Shown here: positions 6,792 to 14,081 of the stretch, one piece after another
Layout: the number at the start of each line of letters is the position of its first letter
How positions within the stretch are numbered: position 1 is the stretch's first letter
Assembly (NCBI GenBank): GCA_016214055.1
Contig: JACRPE010000025.1
Span: forward strand, 1-64,000
Reading direction: 5' to 3'
Source: Candidatus Roizmanbacteria bacterium
GTDB lineage: Bacteria; Patescibacteriota; Microgenomatia; UBA1406; GWC2-37-13
Length of the DNA: 64,000 nucleotides
Position numbers and translations under genes: made by a program
Notes under the pieces: generated by a model
Databases searched by the model: none
What the model saw: the letters and a program-made list of their open reading frames with translations, nothing else
Told to the model about the DNA's origin: nothing

Positions 6792-7370
6792 TCAAAACGG
6801 CAAAGTCATCGCAGTCTCGGCCTTGCCCTGGTCTTCCATGTACTTCCCCCACTCCACACGTATCGTTGCTTTCCCATTCTCGGTGAGGTAATTAATTTCT
6901 CTAAACTTAACTCCGTACTCAAATAATTGTTTGGTAATCATCGTGTCATCCAGGCAGTATTTTTTGAGTTCATCCCATTTTCCTTCTTTGTAAAAGTCGA
7001 TCGCCATAAGGCCATGTCCTGATTTTTTTATCCCGAGGGTTGCACTTGCCACATCATTGAGGGCTAAACGGCGGCCGATTTTTTCTTTAATATAATCAAG
7101 GATATCCATTGTTGCAAAATGAGTGACGTCGCCCGGATAGTAAGCCTGAAGAACCTGGAGGTCGAAACTAATTATGTTGTATCCGATCAGGTATGATGCT
7201 TTTTCAAAAAAAGGAAATACGGCGGGGAGTTCTTTTTCTGTAAACACATGGCTTTTCTCTGATGCATAATCGTAAAGTGATATGACGGTTATGCCGAGTT
7301 TTTTTGCCTCATCAAACTCTCGAAACGTGTGTTTCGTCTCCAAATCAAATACTACGGGAAATTTTTTCAT
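6792..7370 (-). CDS. DEDD-type RNase H-like exonuclease
   Basis: The 192-residue protein has the acidic residues of the DEDD exonuclease fold: VFDLET at the N-terminus (Asp and Glu), LIGYNIISFDLQVL near residue 62 (Asp), and KKYCLDDTMITKQL near residue 136 (final Asp). The arrangement fits YprB-like/RNase_H_2-type predicted nucleases, which trim single-stranded DNA or RNA 3' ends using two metal ions. The substrate is not known. It is 11 bases downstream of the gene at 7382-7786. Confidence 0.75.
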   Translation of the reverse strand: MKKFPVVFDLETKHTFREFDEAKKLGITVISLYDYASEKSHVFTEKELPAVFPFFEKASYLIGYNIISFDLQVLQAYYPGDVTHFATMDILDYIKEKIGRRLALNDVASATLGIKKSGHGLMAIDFYKEGKWDELKKYCLDDTMITKQLFEYGVKFREINYLTENGKATIRVEWGKYMEDQGKAETAMTLPF

Positions 7371-7381
7371 GAAAATATAAA

Positions 7382-7786
7382 TTAATTGGTTTTTTTGCCT
7401 CTTGTCCGCTCTTTGAAGATCTCCATCTCCAGAATAGATGGCTTTACGGTGCTGAATCCCTCTCTTAAATTAAGTCTATTGAGGTCATCCTGAAATTTTT
7501 TCTGTAAAGAATCAAAATAATTGTAGAATGTCCCCCGCTGTCCCACTTTGAGAGTGGAAAACCGTGATTGGAAGAATTCATCCATTTTTCCCAGACTCCA
7601 TAATATTTCAATAAGTTCATGATCGTTGAAGTTTACCCGTGAAAAATCGCCCTGTAAGGGCTTAATCTTGAATTTCATCATGCGAATCTCGCTTATCATC
7701 TCCTCAAGTGGCGGCTTGTTTTGCAGGACGCTTTTCTGAAAAACCTCAAGGAGCTGTAGGGCGTCTTGTTGATTCCTTTTTTTCAT
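7382..7786 (-). CDS. Hypothetical helical protein, 134 aa
   Basis: A 134-residue, mostly helical, charged soluble protein without signal or membrane segments. Visible helices include QQDALQLLEVFQKSVL, ELIEILWSLGKMDEFFQSRF and FQDDLNRLN. I recognise no family. It is likely co-transcribed with the DEDD nuclease and divergent from the yqeY-like gene, sharing a 16-base intergenic region with it (7787-7802) that contains a TATAAT-like stretch. Confidence 0.6.
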   Translation of the reverse strand: MKKRNQQDALQLLEVFQKSVLQNKPPLEEMISEIRMMKFKIKPLQGDFSRVNFNDHELIEILWSLGKMDEFFQSRFSTLKVGQRGTFYNYFDSLQKKFQDDLNRLNLREGFSTVKPSILEMEIFKERTRGKKTN

Positions 7787-7802
7787 ACGCTATAATTATA
7801 AT

Positions 7803-8258
7803 ATGCTAGAACAAAAACTTCAGACCGACCAGATCGTAGCCCTCAAGGCAAAAGACCAAGTTAGGCTTGATACAATCAGATACATTGTATCACAAATCAA
7901 GAACAAAGAAATTAACACCCAGAAGGAATTGACTGACGAAGAGGTTGTCTCCATACTCCAAAAGGTTAAGAAAGAACTACACGAATCCATCGACTCCTTT
8001 ACGAAAGGCGGCCGGATGAATTTGGTTTCTGAATACCAGAAGCAGCTTGATGTTCTTCTTGCATATCTTCCTCCCGAGATGTCAGATCAGGACCTTGAGC
8101 TGGCAGTCAAGGAGCTCGTTGAAAAGAACAAAGAATTATTTGCATCCAAACCCCAGGCACTCATCGGCATCTGTGTCAAGGAGTTGAAGGCAAAAGCTGA
8201 CCCCGCGCGCATCATGCAAGCGTTGCGGAAGATGTCTCCCGGTCAATCCCCCGCCTAG
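7803..8258 (+). CDS. GatB/YqeY domain protein
   Basis: A 151-residue YqeY-like protein, the free-standing form of the C-terminal tail domain of GatB, the amidotransferase subunit. Family features are present: the start LEQKLQTDQIVALKAKDQVRLDTIRYIVSQIKNKEI, then YQKQLDVLLAYLPPEMSD and the C-terminal KADPARIMQALRKMSPG. Size (about 150) is normal. Free-standing YqeY proteins are thought to bind tRNA or act on mischarged tRNA, but this is not settled. Confidence 0.9.
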   Translation: MLEQKLQTDQIVALKAKDQVRLDTIRYIVSQIKNKEINTQKELTDEEVVSILQKVKKELHESIDSFTKGGRMNLVSEYQKQLDVLLAYLPPEMSDQDLELAVKELVEKNKELFASKPQALIGICVKELKAKADPARIMQALRKMSPGQSPA

Positions 8259-8279
8259 TCTTTGCTATACTGGATATAT

Positions 8280-8621
8280 ATGCGGATTATCCGAAGTATC
8301 TTTTTCATCATTCTCTTTATTTTTCTCTCCTTTTCCCTCATAAAGAACTTTTCCGAATATCAAAAAAACATGCAATTTTATAAAAATTATAAAGAAACGG
8401 CCGAGGCTGAAAAAAAAAGAAACATTCAGCTTAAAACCCAGAAACTGCAAAAAACAAGCCCCCGTGAAGTAGAAAAAACGATCCGCAATAAACTGGGGCT
8501 TTTACAGCCGAGTGAGGTGGCGGTCATCATCCCTCCCCCATCCCCCTCTCCAACGCCGGCAATTACCCCCCCTATACCCGTGTATAAACAGTGGTGGAAT
8601 GTGTTTTTTCGCGTTGATTAA
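8280..8621 (+). CDS. FtsL/DivIC-like septum formation protein
   Basis: The ATG at 8280 gives a bitopic protein of about 113 residues: a short basic N-terminus (MRIIRS), one membrane helix (IFFIILFIFLSFSLI), then an extended coiled coil (KNYKETAEAEKKRNIQLKTQKLQK) and the block VEKTIRNKLGLLQPSEVAVI, which matches the end of the DivIC/FtsB-type domain (xxARxxxGLxxPGExvv). The C-terminus has a Pro/Ser-rich stretch. FtsL/DivIC proteins bridge the divisome at mid-cell. The family is short and divergent, so orthology to FtsL versus DivIC/FtsB is not decided. Confidence 0.7.
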   Translation: MRIIRSIFFIILFIFLSFSLIKNFSEYQKNMQFYKNYKETAEAEKKRNIQLKTQKLQKTSPREVEKTIRNKLGLLQPSEVAVIIPPPSPSPTPAITPPIPVYKQWWNVFFRVD

Positions 8622-8642
8622 CGTAGGCAAATTGAGTATAAT
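8614..8642 (+). promoter_or_regulatory. Sigma-70-like promoter of tRNA-Met
   Basis: TTGATT (8614-8619), 17-base spacer, TATAAT (8637-8642), ending 9 bases before the tRNA. The -35 hexamer overlaps the last codons of the FtsL/DivIC-like gene. Confidence 0.75.
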
Positions 8643-8651
8643 GACAGTAAA

Positions 8652-8722
8652 TACGGGGTAGTGTACGGCTGCACAGGAGGCTCATAATCTCCTAGACCAT
8701 GGTTCGACTCCTGGCCCCGTAA
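8652..8722 (+). tRNA. tRNA-Met(CAT)
   Basis: Acceptor TACGGGG/CCCCGTA pairs perfectly, D stem GTGT/GCAC with a 6-base loop, anticodon stem GGAGG/TCTCC with loop CTCATAA (anticodon CAT), discriminator A, no encoded CCA. The T stem CATGG/CCTGG has two mispaired positions, or a bulged T if slipped. The sequence cannot tell elongator Met from lysidine-modified Ile. Confidence 0.82.
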
Positions 8723-8725
8723 CAC

Positions 8726-8757
8726 GGTAGCTGTAAGCCGTTAGCTTCTAGCTATTA
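8726..8757. repeat. AGCTATTAGC-type simple repeat
   Basis: A stretch built of units such as TAGCTGTAAGC, GTTAGCTTC and TAGCTATTAG. Related text occurs at 32797-32815 and 62729-62757. It separates tRNA-Met from the next gene. Confidence 0.5.
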
Positions 8758-8765
8758 GATAAAAT

Positions 8766-9695
8766 ATGCCAGAATTCATGCTTTCAGTCATTGTCCCTGT
8801 TTTCAACGAGGAAAAAAATATCCATCCCTTTCTTGACCGCCTTCTCCCGGCGATTGCCCCCTATTCATATGAAATTATTTTTGTAAATGACGGATCATAT
8901 GATCAAACTGCGCTGACAGTAAAAAAAGTTGCTCTCAAAAATAAAAATATAAAACTCGTGTCATTCTACCGTAACTTCGGTCATCAGATGGCCCTTACTG
9001 CAGGATATGAACACGCCAAGGGTGATTGTATTATCACCATCGACGCAGACCTCCAGGACCCGCCGGAAATCATTCCGAAAATGGTTGAAAAGTGGGAAAA
9101 AGGATCCAAAGTAATTTATGCCCGCAGGGAAAAAAGAGACGTCGACTCATTCTTTAAAAAAATGACCGCATCCCTTTTTTACCGGCTCATTAATTTTCTC
9201 TCCGACAGCCCCATCCCTCAGGAGGTGGGAGATTTCAGGCTTCTTGATAGAGAGGTGGTGGATTTCTTAAATAAACTTCCTGAGCGTTCCCGTTTTTTGA
9301 GAGGATTGGTTGCCTGGGGAGGCTACCCGGCTGATTATATTTATTTTGTCCGGGAAAAACGGTTTGCGGGAACAACCCACTACACCTTTTCCAAAATGCT
9401 CAACTTTGCCCTTGAAGGAATCACTACTTTTTCAACCAAACCGCTTCGTCTTGCCTCATACTTGGGGTTTTGTGCCGCAACCATTGGTTTTTTAGGAGTT
9501 CTTTATGCCATTTTGGGAAAGATATTCCTCCCCTCATACTGGGTAACCGGTTGGACTGGCCTTTTTGTCGGTATCATGTTTTTAGGGGGGGTACAGCTTA
9601 TCACTATCGGCATCATCGGAGAATACATCAGTAAAATATATGTTGAAGTTCAGCGACGCCCGCAATACCTGGTTCAGGAAAAAATAAATCTATGA
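8766..9695 (+). CDS. GT2 polyprenyl-phosphate glycosyltransferase (DPM1/GtrB-like)
   Basis: The N-terminal GT-A domain starts LSVIVPVFNEEKNIHPFLDRL, has the DADLQDPPE metal-binding motif (about residue 94) and the QEVGDFRLLDREVVDFLNKLPERSRFLRGL acceptor block typical of dolichyl-phosphate mannose synthase-like enzymes. Two C-terminal membrane helices (about 230-250 and 265-290) match the GtrB/DPM1-type subset, which load a hexose from a nucleotide sugar onto undecaprenyl phosphate at the cytoplasmic face. Length 309 is normal. It would supply lipid-linked sugars for membrane GT-C enzymes such as the protein at 25101-26267. Confidence 0.88.
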   Translation: MPEFMLSVIVPVFNEEKNIHPFLDRLLPAIAPYSYEIIFVNDGSYDQTALTVKKVALKNKNIKLVSFYRNFGHQMALTAGYEHAKGDCIITIDADLQDPPEIIPKMVEKWEKGSKVIYARREKRDVDSFFKKMTASLFYRLINFLSDSPIPQEVGDFRLLDREVVDFLNKLPERSRFLRGLVAWGGYPADYIYFVREKRFAGTTHYTFSKMLNFALEGITTFSTKPLRLASYLGFCAATIGFLGVLYAILGKIFLPSYWVTGWTGLFVGIMFLGGVQLITIGIIGEYISKIYVEVQRRPQYLVQEKINL

Positions 9696-9841
9696 AAATA
9701 GTCGGAATTGTTTTGATCGGCATGGGTCTTGCGCTTCTTCTTTTTACCATCATGGGCTTTTTTTTTGATTCAAACAAAACCATATCTCCCGTCCCTGAAA
9801 GTCAGGGGGTAAAAGTAATATTTGTGAGTCCTACTAAGTAG
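9692..9841 (+). CDS. Small membrane protein, 49 aa
   Basis: This frame overlaps the GT2 stop by 4 bases (ATGA), which suggests coupled translation. It encodes a basic start (MKIVG), one membrane helix (IVLIGMGLALLLFTIMGFFF) and a short polar tail ending VSPTK. Its function is unknown. It ends 4 bases before the convergent pilin-like gene. Confidence 0.6.
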   Translation: MKIVGIVLIGMGLALLLFTIMGFFFDSNKTISPVPESQGVKVIFVSPTK

Positions 9842-9844
9842 TCA

Positions 9845-10183
9845 TTATTCCCCTATCTTAAACTCGAAGATCTTTCCTTTCCCTCCCAGAAAGAGGATGT
9901 CAATAATGTTTAAGATAAGAAACGAGCTGATAAAAAAGATAAAGCCGATGAGGGCATACTTGAGTGTTCCTTGGGCTTTCTTTATTTTTTCCGGGTTGCC
10001 TAAAGAGGTCAAGTAGTTAAAAGAGCCGATGACGAACATGATAAAGAGGGCGAGAACAATAAGTGCTGACGCCATGAAGAGAATATTACCGAAGACTACT
10101 TCAAAACATTTAAGGGTGGGAACACCGTCGACCATACAACCTGAAGTTTGCCAGTCCTGAATACCTGCGGCGTTGACTATCAC
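9845..10183 (-). CDS. T4SS_pilin-family membrane protein 2
   Basis: A 112-residue protein with two hydrophobic segments (about 30-55 and 72-95) separated by a polar turn, FNYLTSLGNPEKIKKAQGTLKYALIG. That turn is the hallmark of the CPR T4SS_pilin family (VirB2/TrbC-like), in which NPEKIKKAQ or DKENVKKAQ precedes the second helix. It lies 1 base downstream of a similar gene at 10185-10586. Such pairs are usually assumed to form a pilus or envelope channel; this is inference from family membership. Confidence 0.75.
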   Translation of the reverse strand: MIVNAAGIQDWQTSGCMVDGVPTLKCFEVVFGNILFMASALIVLALFIMFVIGSFNYLTSLGNPEKIKKAQGTLKYALIGFIFFISSFLILNIIDILFLGGKGKIFEFKIGE

Positions 10184-10184
10184 C

Positions 10185-10586
10185 TTATTTCAACAACACG
10201 TAACTCGAGAAGTTAACCGGACATGAAATCCCGAGACAGAATTTTTTATTGAATACAAACTGCTCGAGAGTTACCATGATTGCTAAAACAAACACGATGA
10301 TGACAAGTCCGATGACTGCCGCCTGGATTTTATCCTGGGCTTTTTTTACATTTTCTTTATCTCCGGAGGAGGTAACCCAGGCAAAGGCACCCATCAACAA
10401 ATACAAAAGCGCCGCCATTCCCGCAATAAAGAAGAACATTTTAATGAGAAACGAAATCATGTCTGGAAGGGAGGGAATCTGAAAGTTTGTCGCAACATCT
10501 GCGTTTTGCGAGACATTGGCCGCATATACTGCAAAAGGGATAAATGCAAACTGTATTTTATTTCCGATATTTTTTAGAATTTTCAT
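10185..10586 (-). CDS. T4SS_pilin-family membrane protein 1
   Basis: A 133-residue protein with an N-terminal export-like segment (about 10-25), then two membrane helices around the turn FAWVTSSGDKENVKKAQDKIQAAVIGLVIIV. The GDKENVKKAQxKIxxAxIG motif is characteristic of CPR T4SS_pilin proteins. It has two Cys near the C-terminus (FCLGISCP). Tandem with the protein at 9845-10183, with which it shares fold and motif order. An ATPase of the HerA/VirD4 type is at 21804-24158, so a type IV secretion or pilus-like machine is possible, but the components are not in one operon. Confidence 0.75.
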   Translation of the reverse strand: MKILKNIGNKIQFAFIPFAVYAANVSQNADVATNFQIPSLPDMISFLIKMFFFIAGMAALLYLLMGAFAWVTSSGDKENVKKAQDKIQAAVIGLVIIVFVLAIMVTLEQFVFNKKFCLGISCPVNFSSYVLLK

Positions 10587-10627
10587 AATTAGCTCAAGTA
10601 TAGAAGACAGGGTAGCAGTTTGTCAAG

Positions 10628-11530
10628 TTATAATACATAGATGAGCAAAATAACGATAGTTACCCAAAGTAATATTGTCACAACGAGCGGTTTATCCTGG
10701 GTTATTATCTTCTCAGGCCGCTCTCCCTCATCGCGCTCATAAAGGAGTTGCGCGTAACGGGCCACCCCGTAGACGACGAGGGGCACCGTTACCATAATCC
10801 ATTTGCGAACCTCCATCGTCGGGAGAAATGAACCAAACGCGTTTACTTGTGGGATCCGCTCAACATAGGTATAGGTTGCATATGCGATGATGGTTGCGGT
10901 TGCAAAGGTGTTTGTCAAAAAATCAAGAAAGTGCTCTTTATATCGATAGAGAGACTCCCTCGTTCCTTTTTCCTGAGTAATCAACTCGGCGTGCCGCTTT
11001 ATGGTCGCCATAAATAGGGATATGAAAAATATCGTAAGCAAAAGCCAGATGGGTATGTGATACCCCGTCACCACCTCTCCGGCAAATGCGCGGACCATAA
11101 AAGAGAATGATATGGAAAAAATATCGATCGTCGGAAATTTTTTAAGATAGAGAGAGTAAAAAAAATGCAGGAGAATAAAAAAGAGGGCCAAAAAGAAGAA
11201 TGAAAGCGACACAAAAAGCGAAAGCAAAAGGGATATGATGGTCAAGGTAAATACTAGAAATGTTGCGTGGGGTATGCTTATCTTCCCTGCCGCAATGGGC
11301 CGTGTTTTTTTTACCGGGTGCTTAATGTCGTATGGATAATCGATTATGTCGTTTAAGAGATAAGACGTTGAGGAAAGGAGGCAGTAAATAAAAAATGCGG
11401 TGAGGCTTAAAAGAAAAAGGCGTTGATCAAACAGAGTTCCGGAAAAAATAATTGCCGTAAAGATGATGGAGTTTTTTATCCACTGGTTCACCCGTAGGGC
11501 TTTGAGGTAAACAAATATTCTTTCGCGCAT
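10628..11530 (-). CDS. UbiA-family prenyltransferase (DPPR synthase-like)
   Basis: A polytopic membrane protein of about 300 residues starting MRERIFVYLKALRVNQWIKNSIIF (ATG at 11530; an upstream in-frame ATG at 11554 adds 8 residues). The diagnostic motif is LLNDIIDYPYDIKHPVKKTRPIAAG, which combines the NDxxDxxxD prenyl-diphosphate-binding site with the KKTRPIAAG tail. That pattern is typical of decaprenyl-phosphate phosphoribosyltransferase, which transfers phosphoribose from PRPP to a polyprenyl phosphate in arabinan-type synthesis. About eight to nine membrane helices are visible. Divergent from the phosphomannose-isomerase-like gene. Confidence 0.78.
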   Translation of the reverse strand: MRERIFVYLKALRVNQWIKNSIIFTAIIFSGTLFDQRLFLLSLTAFFIYCLLSSTSYLLNDIIDYPYDIKHPVKKTRPIAAGKISIPHATFLVFTLTIISLLLSLFVSLSFFFLALFFILLHFFYSLYLKKFPTIDIFSISFSFMVRAFAGEVVTGYHIPIWLLLTIFFISLFMATIKRHAELITQEKGTRESLYRYKEHFLDFLTNTFATATIIAYATYTYVERIPQVNAFGSFLPTMEVRKWIMVTVPLVVYGVARYAQLLYERDEGERPEKIITQDKPLVVTILLWVTIVILLIYVL

Positions 11531-11580
11531 GTGTTCCACTCTTGTATTATACAAGATTTTTGTATAGGATTATTATCCCT

Positions 11581-12729
11581 ATGTCCCTCGAGCTTGATCG
11601 TCCATATCTTGTCATCCCCCGCTTCATCGAACAACCTACGTGGGGGGGTTCGTATATTGTCTCATATAAACAAATTCAAGATGAGGAGTTGCGCGCCCGT
11701 AAAATCGGACAAAGCTACGAATTATACGGCGGCTCTCTTCTATCTCTGTCCTCATCTTCTGCCGACTCTCAGTTCCAGCAGGACCTTATCGAATATAATA
11801 AATTAGGACGTCTTTCCTCCTCCGCAACCCACGTCAAACTTCAAGACCTTGTAGACCAAAACCCATCTCAAGTGCTAGGATCTTCTTTTCCCCACAAGAC
11901 CATGCCTCTTCTTATTAAGTTCACCCAGGCCCTCGGAAACTCCTTTCAAATCCATGTAAAAAAATCCCAAAAGCAGTCCAAATGGAAGCCCAAGCCCGAG
12001 TCTTGGTACTATCTGGAAGACGGAGTTATAACCTATGGGCTAAAAAGAGGGGCAGATCTGGGAGAATTCAAGCGGGTATGTCTTGCGGTTGAAGAAAAAA
12101 TGATCACCCTTTCAACCTCATTAAAAAACGGGGCTCTTTCTTATGGCCGTGCAAAAGAAAAAGCGGAGTCTTTTATTAAAAGCGTTAATCCCTGGCAGTT
12201 TATAAATATTCATAAAGTTAAAAAGCATAGTATCGTTGATTTGAGTCAGGGTGCAGTACAACACTCCTGGGAGGAGGACCCCATTCATTTCCCATTAGGA
12301 AATATTGTGTATGAGGTTCAGCTTGATGTAACCGATGACGAGTCAACCATTCGCGCCTTTGATAAGGGAAAAATTCAACCCGATGGAACTATTCGTAAGA
12401 TTCATGTTGAAGATTACTTCGCATTTATCGATACTGACCCTGAACATAACGACTTAAATCTTGCGATGAAAAAACGCGAGGGCCAATCTCTCTTGCATAC
12501 CCCTTATTATTCGTTGGACGCGGCTACAATTCAAAAAGAGGTTGTGGTCGAAAACCCGACGTCATTTATTCACATATTTGTCCTTGAGGGAGAGCTTCGG
12601 GTTGAAACCCCAACTCGTACCTTGTCCGTTGAAAAAGGACATTCGTGCTTTATTCCCCGCGCAGTTAAAACATTCGCCCTCTCCCCCACGCAGGAAAAGA
12701 CAAGCATATTGAAGACGCATATTGGTTAG
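11581..12729 (+). CDS. Class I phosphomannose isomerase-like protein
   Basis: The ATG at 11581 (MSLELDRPYLVIPRF) is preferred over an upstream ATG that would overlap the divergent gene. The 382-residue protein shows the type I mannose-6-phosphate isomerase layout: PTWGGSYI near the start, FPHKTMPLLIKFTQALGNSFQIHVKKSQ with zinc-binding residues, a helical insert, and the C-terminal cupin ending with GHSCFIPRAVKTFAL. ManA interconverts fructose-6-phosphate and mannose-6-phosphate to feed GDP-mannose. Sequence divergence is considerable, and some catalytic residues should be checked by alignment. Its product would feed mannosyl-transfer reactions. Confidence 0.72.
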   Translation: MSLELDRPYLVIPRFIEQPTWGGSYIVSYKQIQDEELRARKIGQSYELYGGSLLSLSSSSADSQFQQDLIEYNKLGRLSSSATHVKLQDLVDQNPSQVLGSSFPHKTMPLLIKFTQALGNSFQIHVKKSQKQSKWKPKPESWYYLEDGVITYGLKRGADLGEFKRVCLAVEEKMITLSTSLKNGALSYGRAKEKAESFIKSVNPWQFINIHKVKKHSIVDLSQGAVQHSWEEDPIHFPLGNIVYEVQLDVTDDESTIRAFDKGKIQPDGTIRKIHVEDYFAFIDTDPEHNDLNLAMKKREGQSLLHTPYYSLDAATIQKEVVVENPTSFIHIFVLEGELRVETPTRTLSVEKGHSCFIPRAVKTFALSPTQEKTSILKTHIG

Positions 12730-12756
12730 AAGGTGGAAAATTGAGGGTTGATTAAA

Positions 12757-13011
12757 TCAAAATTTAACCCAATAATTTATTATCCCTAAACCGATAATTA
12801 CCGTCACAACAAGTGTGGTAATTAATAGCCCAATTTGCCCCGCTTGCTTATATGATTTCCATGCGGAATAAATCCAAAAGGGTTGTGCGAGCATGTTGAT
12901 TATCAGTCCCCACTGAGGAAGCTTCAGCGCGATTGCAACTTGAACAGAAATTGTCATAAGGGGTAGGGCTATCTGTGTTATTTTATTAAACAAACTTTGT
13001 TTACTTTTCAT
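12757..13011 (-). CDS. Small two- to three-helix membrane protein, 84 aa
   Basis: The protein has hydrophobic segments at about 12-28, 33-48 and 58-80, with the block GLIINMLAQPFWIYSAWKSYKQAGQIGL resembling the conserved turn in short SWEET/PnuC-like or DUF-type half transporters. No firm family assignment. It lies 6 bases downstream of the GNAT gene, so is probably in the same transcript. Confidence 0.6.
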   Translation of the reverse strand: MKSKQSLFNKITQIALPLMTISVQVAIALKLPQWGLIINMLAQPFWIYSAWKSYKQAGQIGLLITTLVVTVIIGLGIINYWVKF

Positions 13012-13017
13012 AATTAT

Positions 13018-13869
13018 TTAGCCAAGTTCAAAAGTGGTAACACCAAATATTTTTTTTAAGTCAAGTGTGGGCGGCTCTCTTGTATACATTCTAGCAGTTT
13101 TAAATATTGGGAGCAGGTGATATTTTTGGGCAAGATTAACCGCATTCTCATTAACCTCGGGGATATCCAGATAAAATGGAGAACTCTTACTAATAAAGGC
13201 CCTCAACTTATTTAGCAATCTCTCTGCTATTTTTTCGTTATTGGCAAATAATGGCCCAATTTTATAACCTCTTTTACACTTACGAATCATTCCATACCCC
13301 CTTAATTCGTTCTTTTCTACAAATCCTATTGTTAAACTTTTCGGTTGTTTCACCCATAAACGCAGAAATTGAGATCGTTGGGCTGGAAAAAATTGAGTAT
13401 CGTATTTGAGAAGTTGTTCAAATGGTATGGTTGAAATTTCAAGTATGTTTTTTGAGTCGTGTTTTATGTTTGAGGTTCCTTTTCCTTCGTAGCGAATATT
13501 ATTATATGCGAGTTTAAATCCTGATTTTTTGTAATTTTCCTGCTGGGCAACTACACCATCCAATCCAATGTTTTTATTTTCTAAATATTCAACTGCCTTG
13601 TTCCAAACTTGAATACCATATCCTTTCCCCCGATGTTCGGGTTTGGTGATATAAAAACCAAGGAATCCAAATTTTCCGTTATAGGAGACTGCAGAAATAC
13701 AGGAGACCGGTTCGTTTCCTAAAAATCCCATAAAGTAACCGTTGGGATCGGTTTCGTAAAAGGATTGAGCATCATAAGGTCCCGGATTCCAGCCTTCTTT
13801 TGCCGCCCATTTAATAGCGGTATCAAGATCTTTACGATTCATTGCTCGAACTCGATAAGTATTTTTCAT
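13018..13869 (-). CDS. Tandem-GNAT N-acetyltransferase
   Basis: Starting at the ATG at 13869 (MKNTYRVRAMNRKDLDTAIKW) the protein has about 283 residues. The first GNAT domain shows GYFMGFLGNEPVSCISAVSYNGKFGFLGFYI and the acetyl-CoA loop PEHRGKGYGIQVWNKAVEYL, followed by YKKSGFKLAYNNIRYEG. The C-terminal half (LTIGFVEKNELRGYGMIRKCKRGYKIGPLFANNEKIAERLL) fits the second GNAT-like domain common in this class. Substrate unknown. The longer start at 13908 would run into the terminator of the upstream tRNA-Pro, so the shorter start is preferred. Confidence 0.82.
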   Translation of the reverse strand: MKNTYRVRAMNRKDLDTAIKWAAKEGWNPGPYDAQSFYETDPNGYFMGFLGNEPVSCISAVSYNGKFGFLGFYITKPEHRGKGYGIQVWNKAVEYLENKNIGLDGVVAQQENYKKSGFKLAYNNIRYEGKGTSNIKHDSKNILEISTIPFEQLLKYDTQFFPAQRSQFLRLWVKQPKSLTIGFVEKNELRGYGMIRKCKRGYKIGPLFANNEKIAERLLNKLRAFISKSSPFYLDIPEVNENAVNLAQKYHLLPIFKTARMYTREPPTLDLKKIFGVTTFELG

Positions 13870-13913
13870 ACTGTTTTTCCGTTCTACTGGAAACCCGCGC
13901 TCCTTCACGCTTG

Positions 13914-13938
13914 AAAAAATCTGTCGGGTTTACCCGAC
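13914..13938 (-). terminator. Rho-independent terminator after tRNA-Pro(TGG)
   Basis: On the minus strand GTCGGGT-AA-ACCCGAC forms a 7-bp hairpin (13923-13938) followed within 3 bases by TTTTTT (13914-13919). It lies 57 bases beyond the tRNA 3' end. A similar hairpin occurs after the interrupted tRNA-Pro at 31649-31664. Confidence 0.8.
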
Positions 13939-13994
13939 GAAGTCCTCCGATTCCCACTTCGCCAAAACTTCGAGGGACAAATCGGAGCACGAAG

Positions 13995-14068
13995 TCGGGA
14001 CGGCGAGACTTGAACTCGCGACCTTACGCTCCCAAAGCGTACGTTCTAGCCATCTGAACTACGTCCCG
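13995..14068 (-). tRNA. tRNA-Pro(TGG)
   Basis: Acceptor CGGGACG/CGTCCCG, D stem GTTC/GAAC, anticodon stem TACGC/GCGTA with loop TTTGGGA (anticodon TGG), T arm GCGAG-TTCAAGT-CTCGC, discriminator A, no CCA. All stems pair perfectly. A -10-like TATAAT lies at 14081-14086. Its 3' half and downstream sequence are nearly repeated at 31588-31664. Confidence 0.95.
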
Positions 14069-14081
14069 TGACCGGCCTTCA

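Noticed and set aside
13870-13908. Longer start of the tandem-GNAT gene
   Set aside because: It would begin within 10 bases of the tRNA-Pro terminator and adds non-conserved residues.
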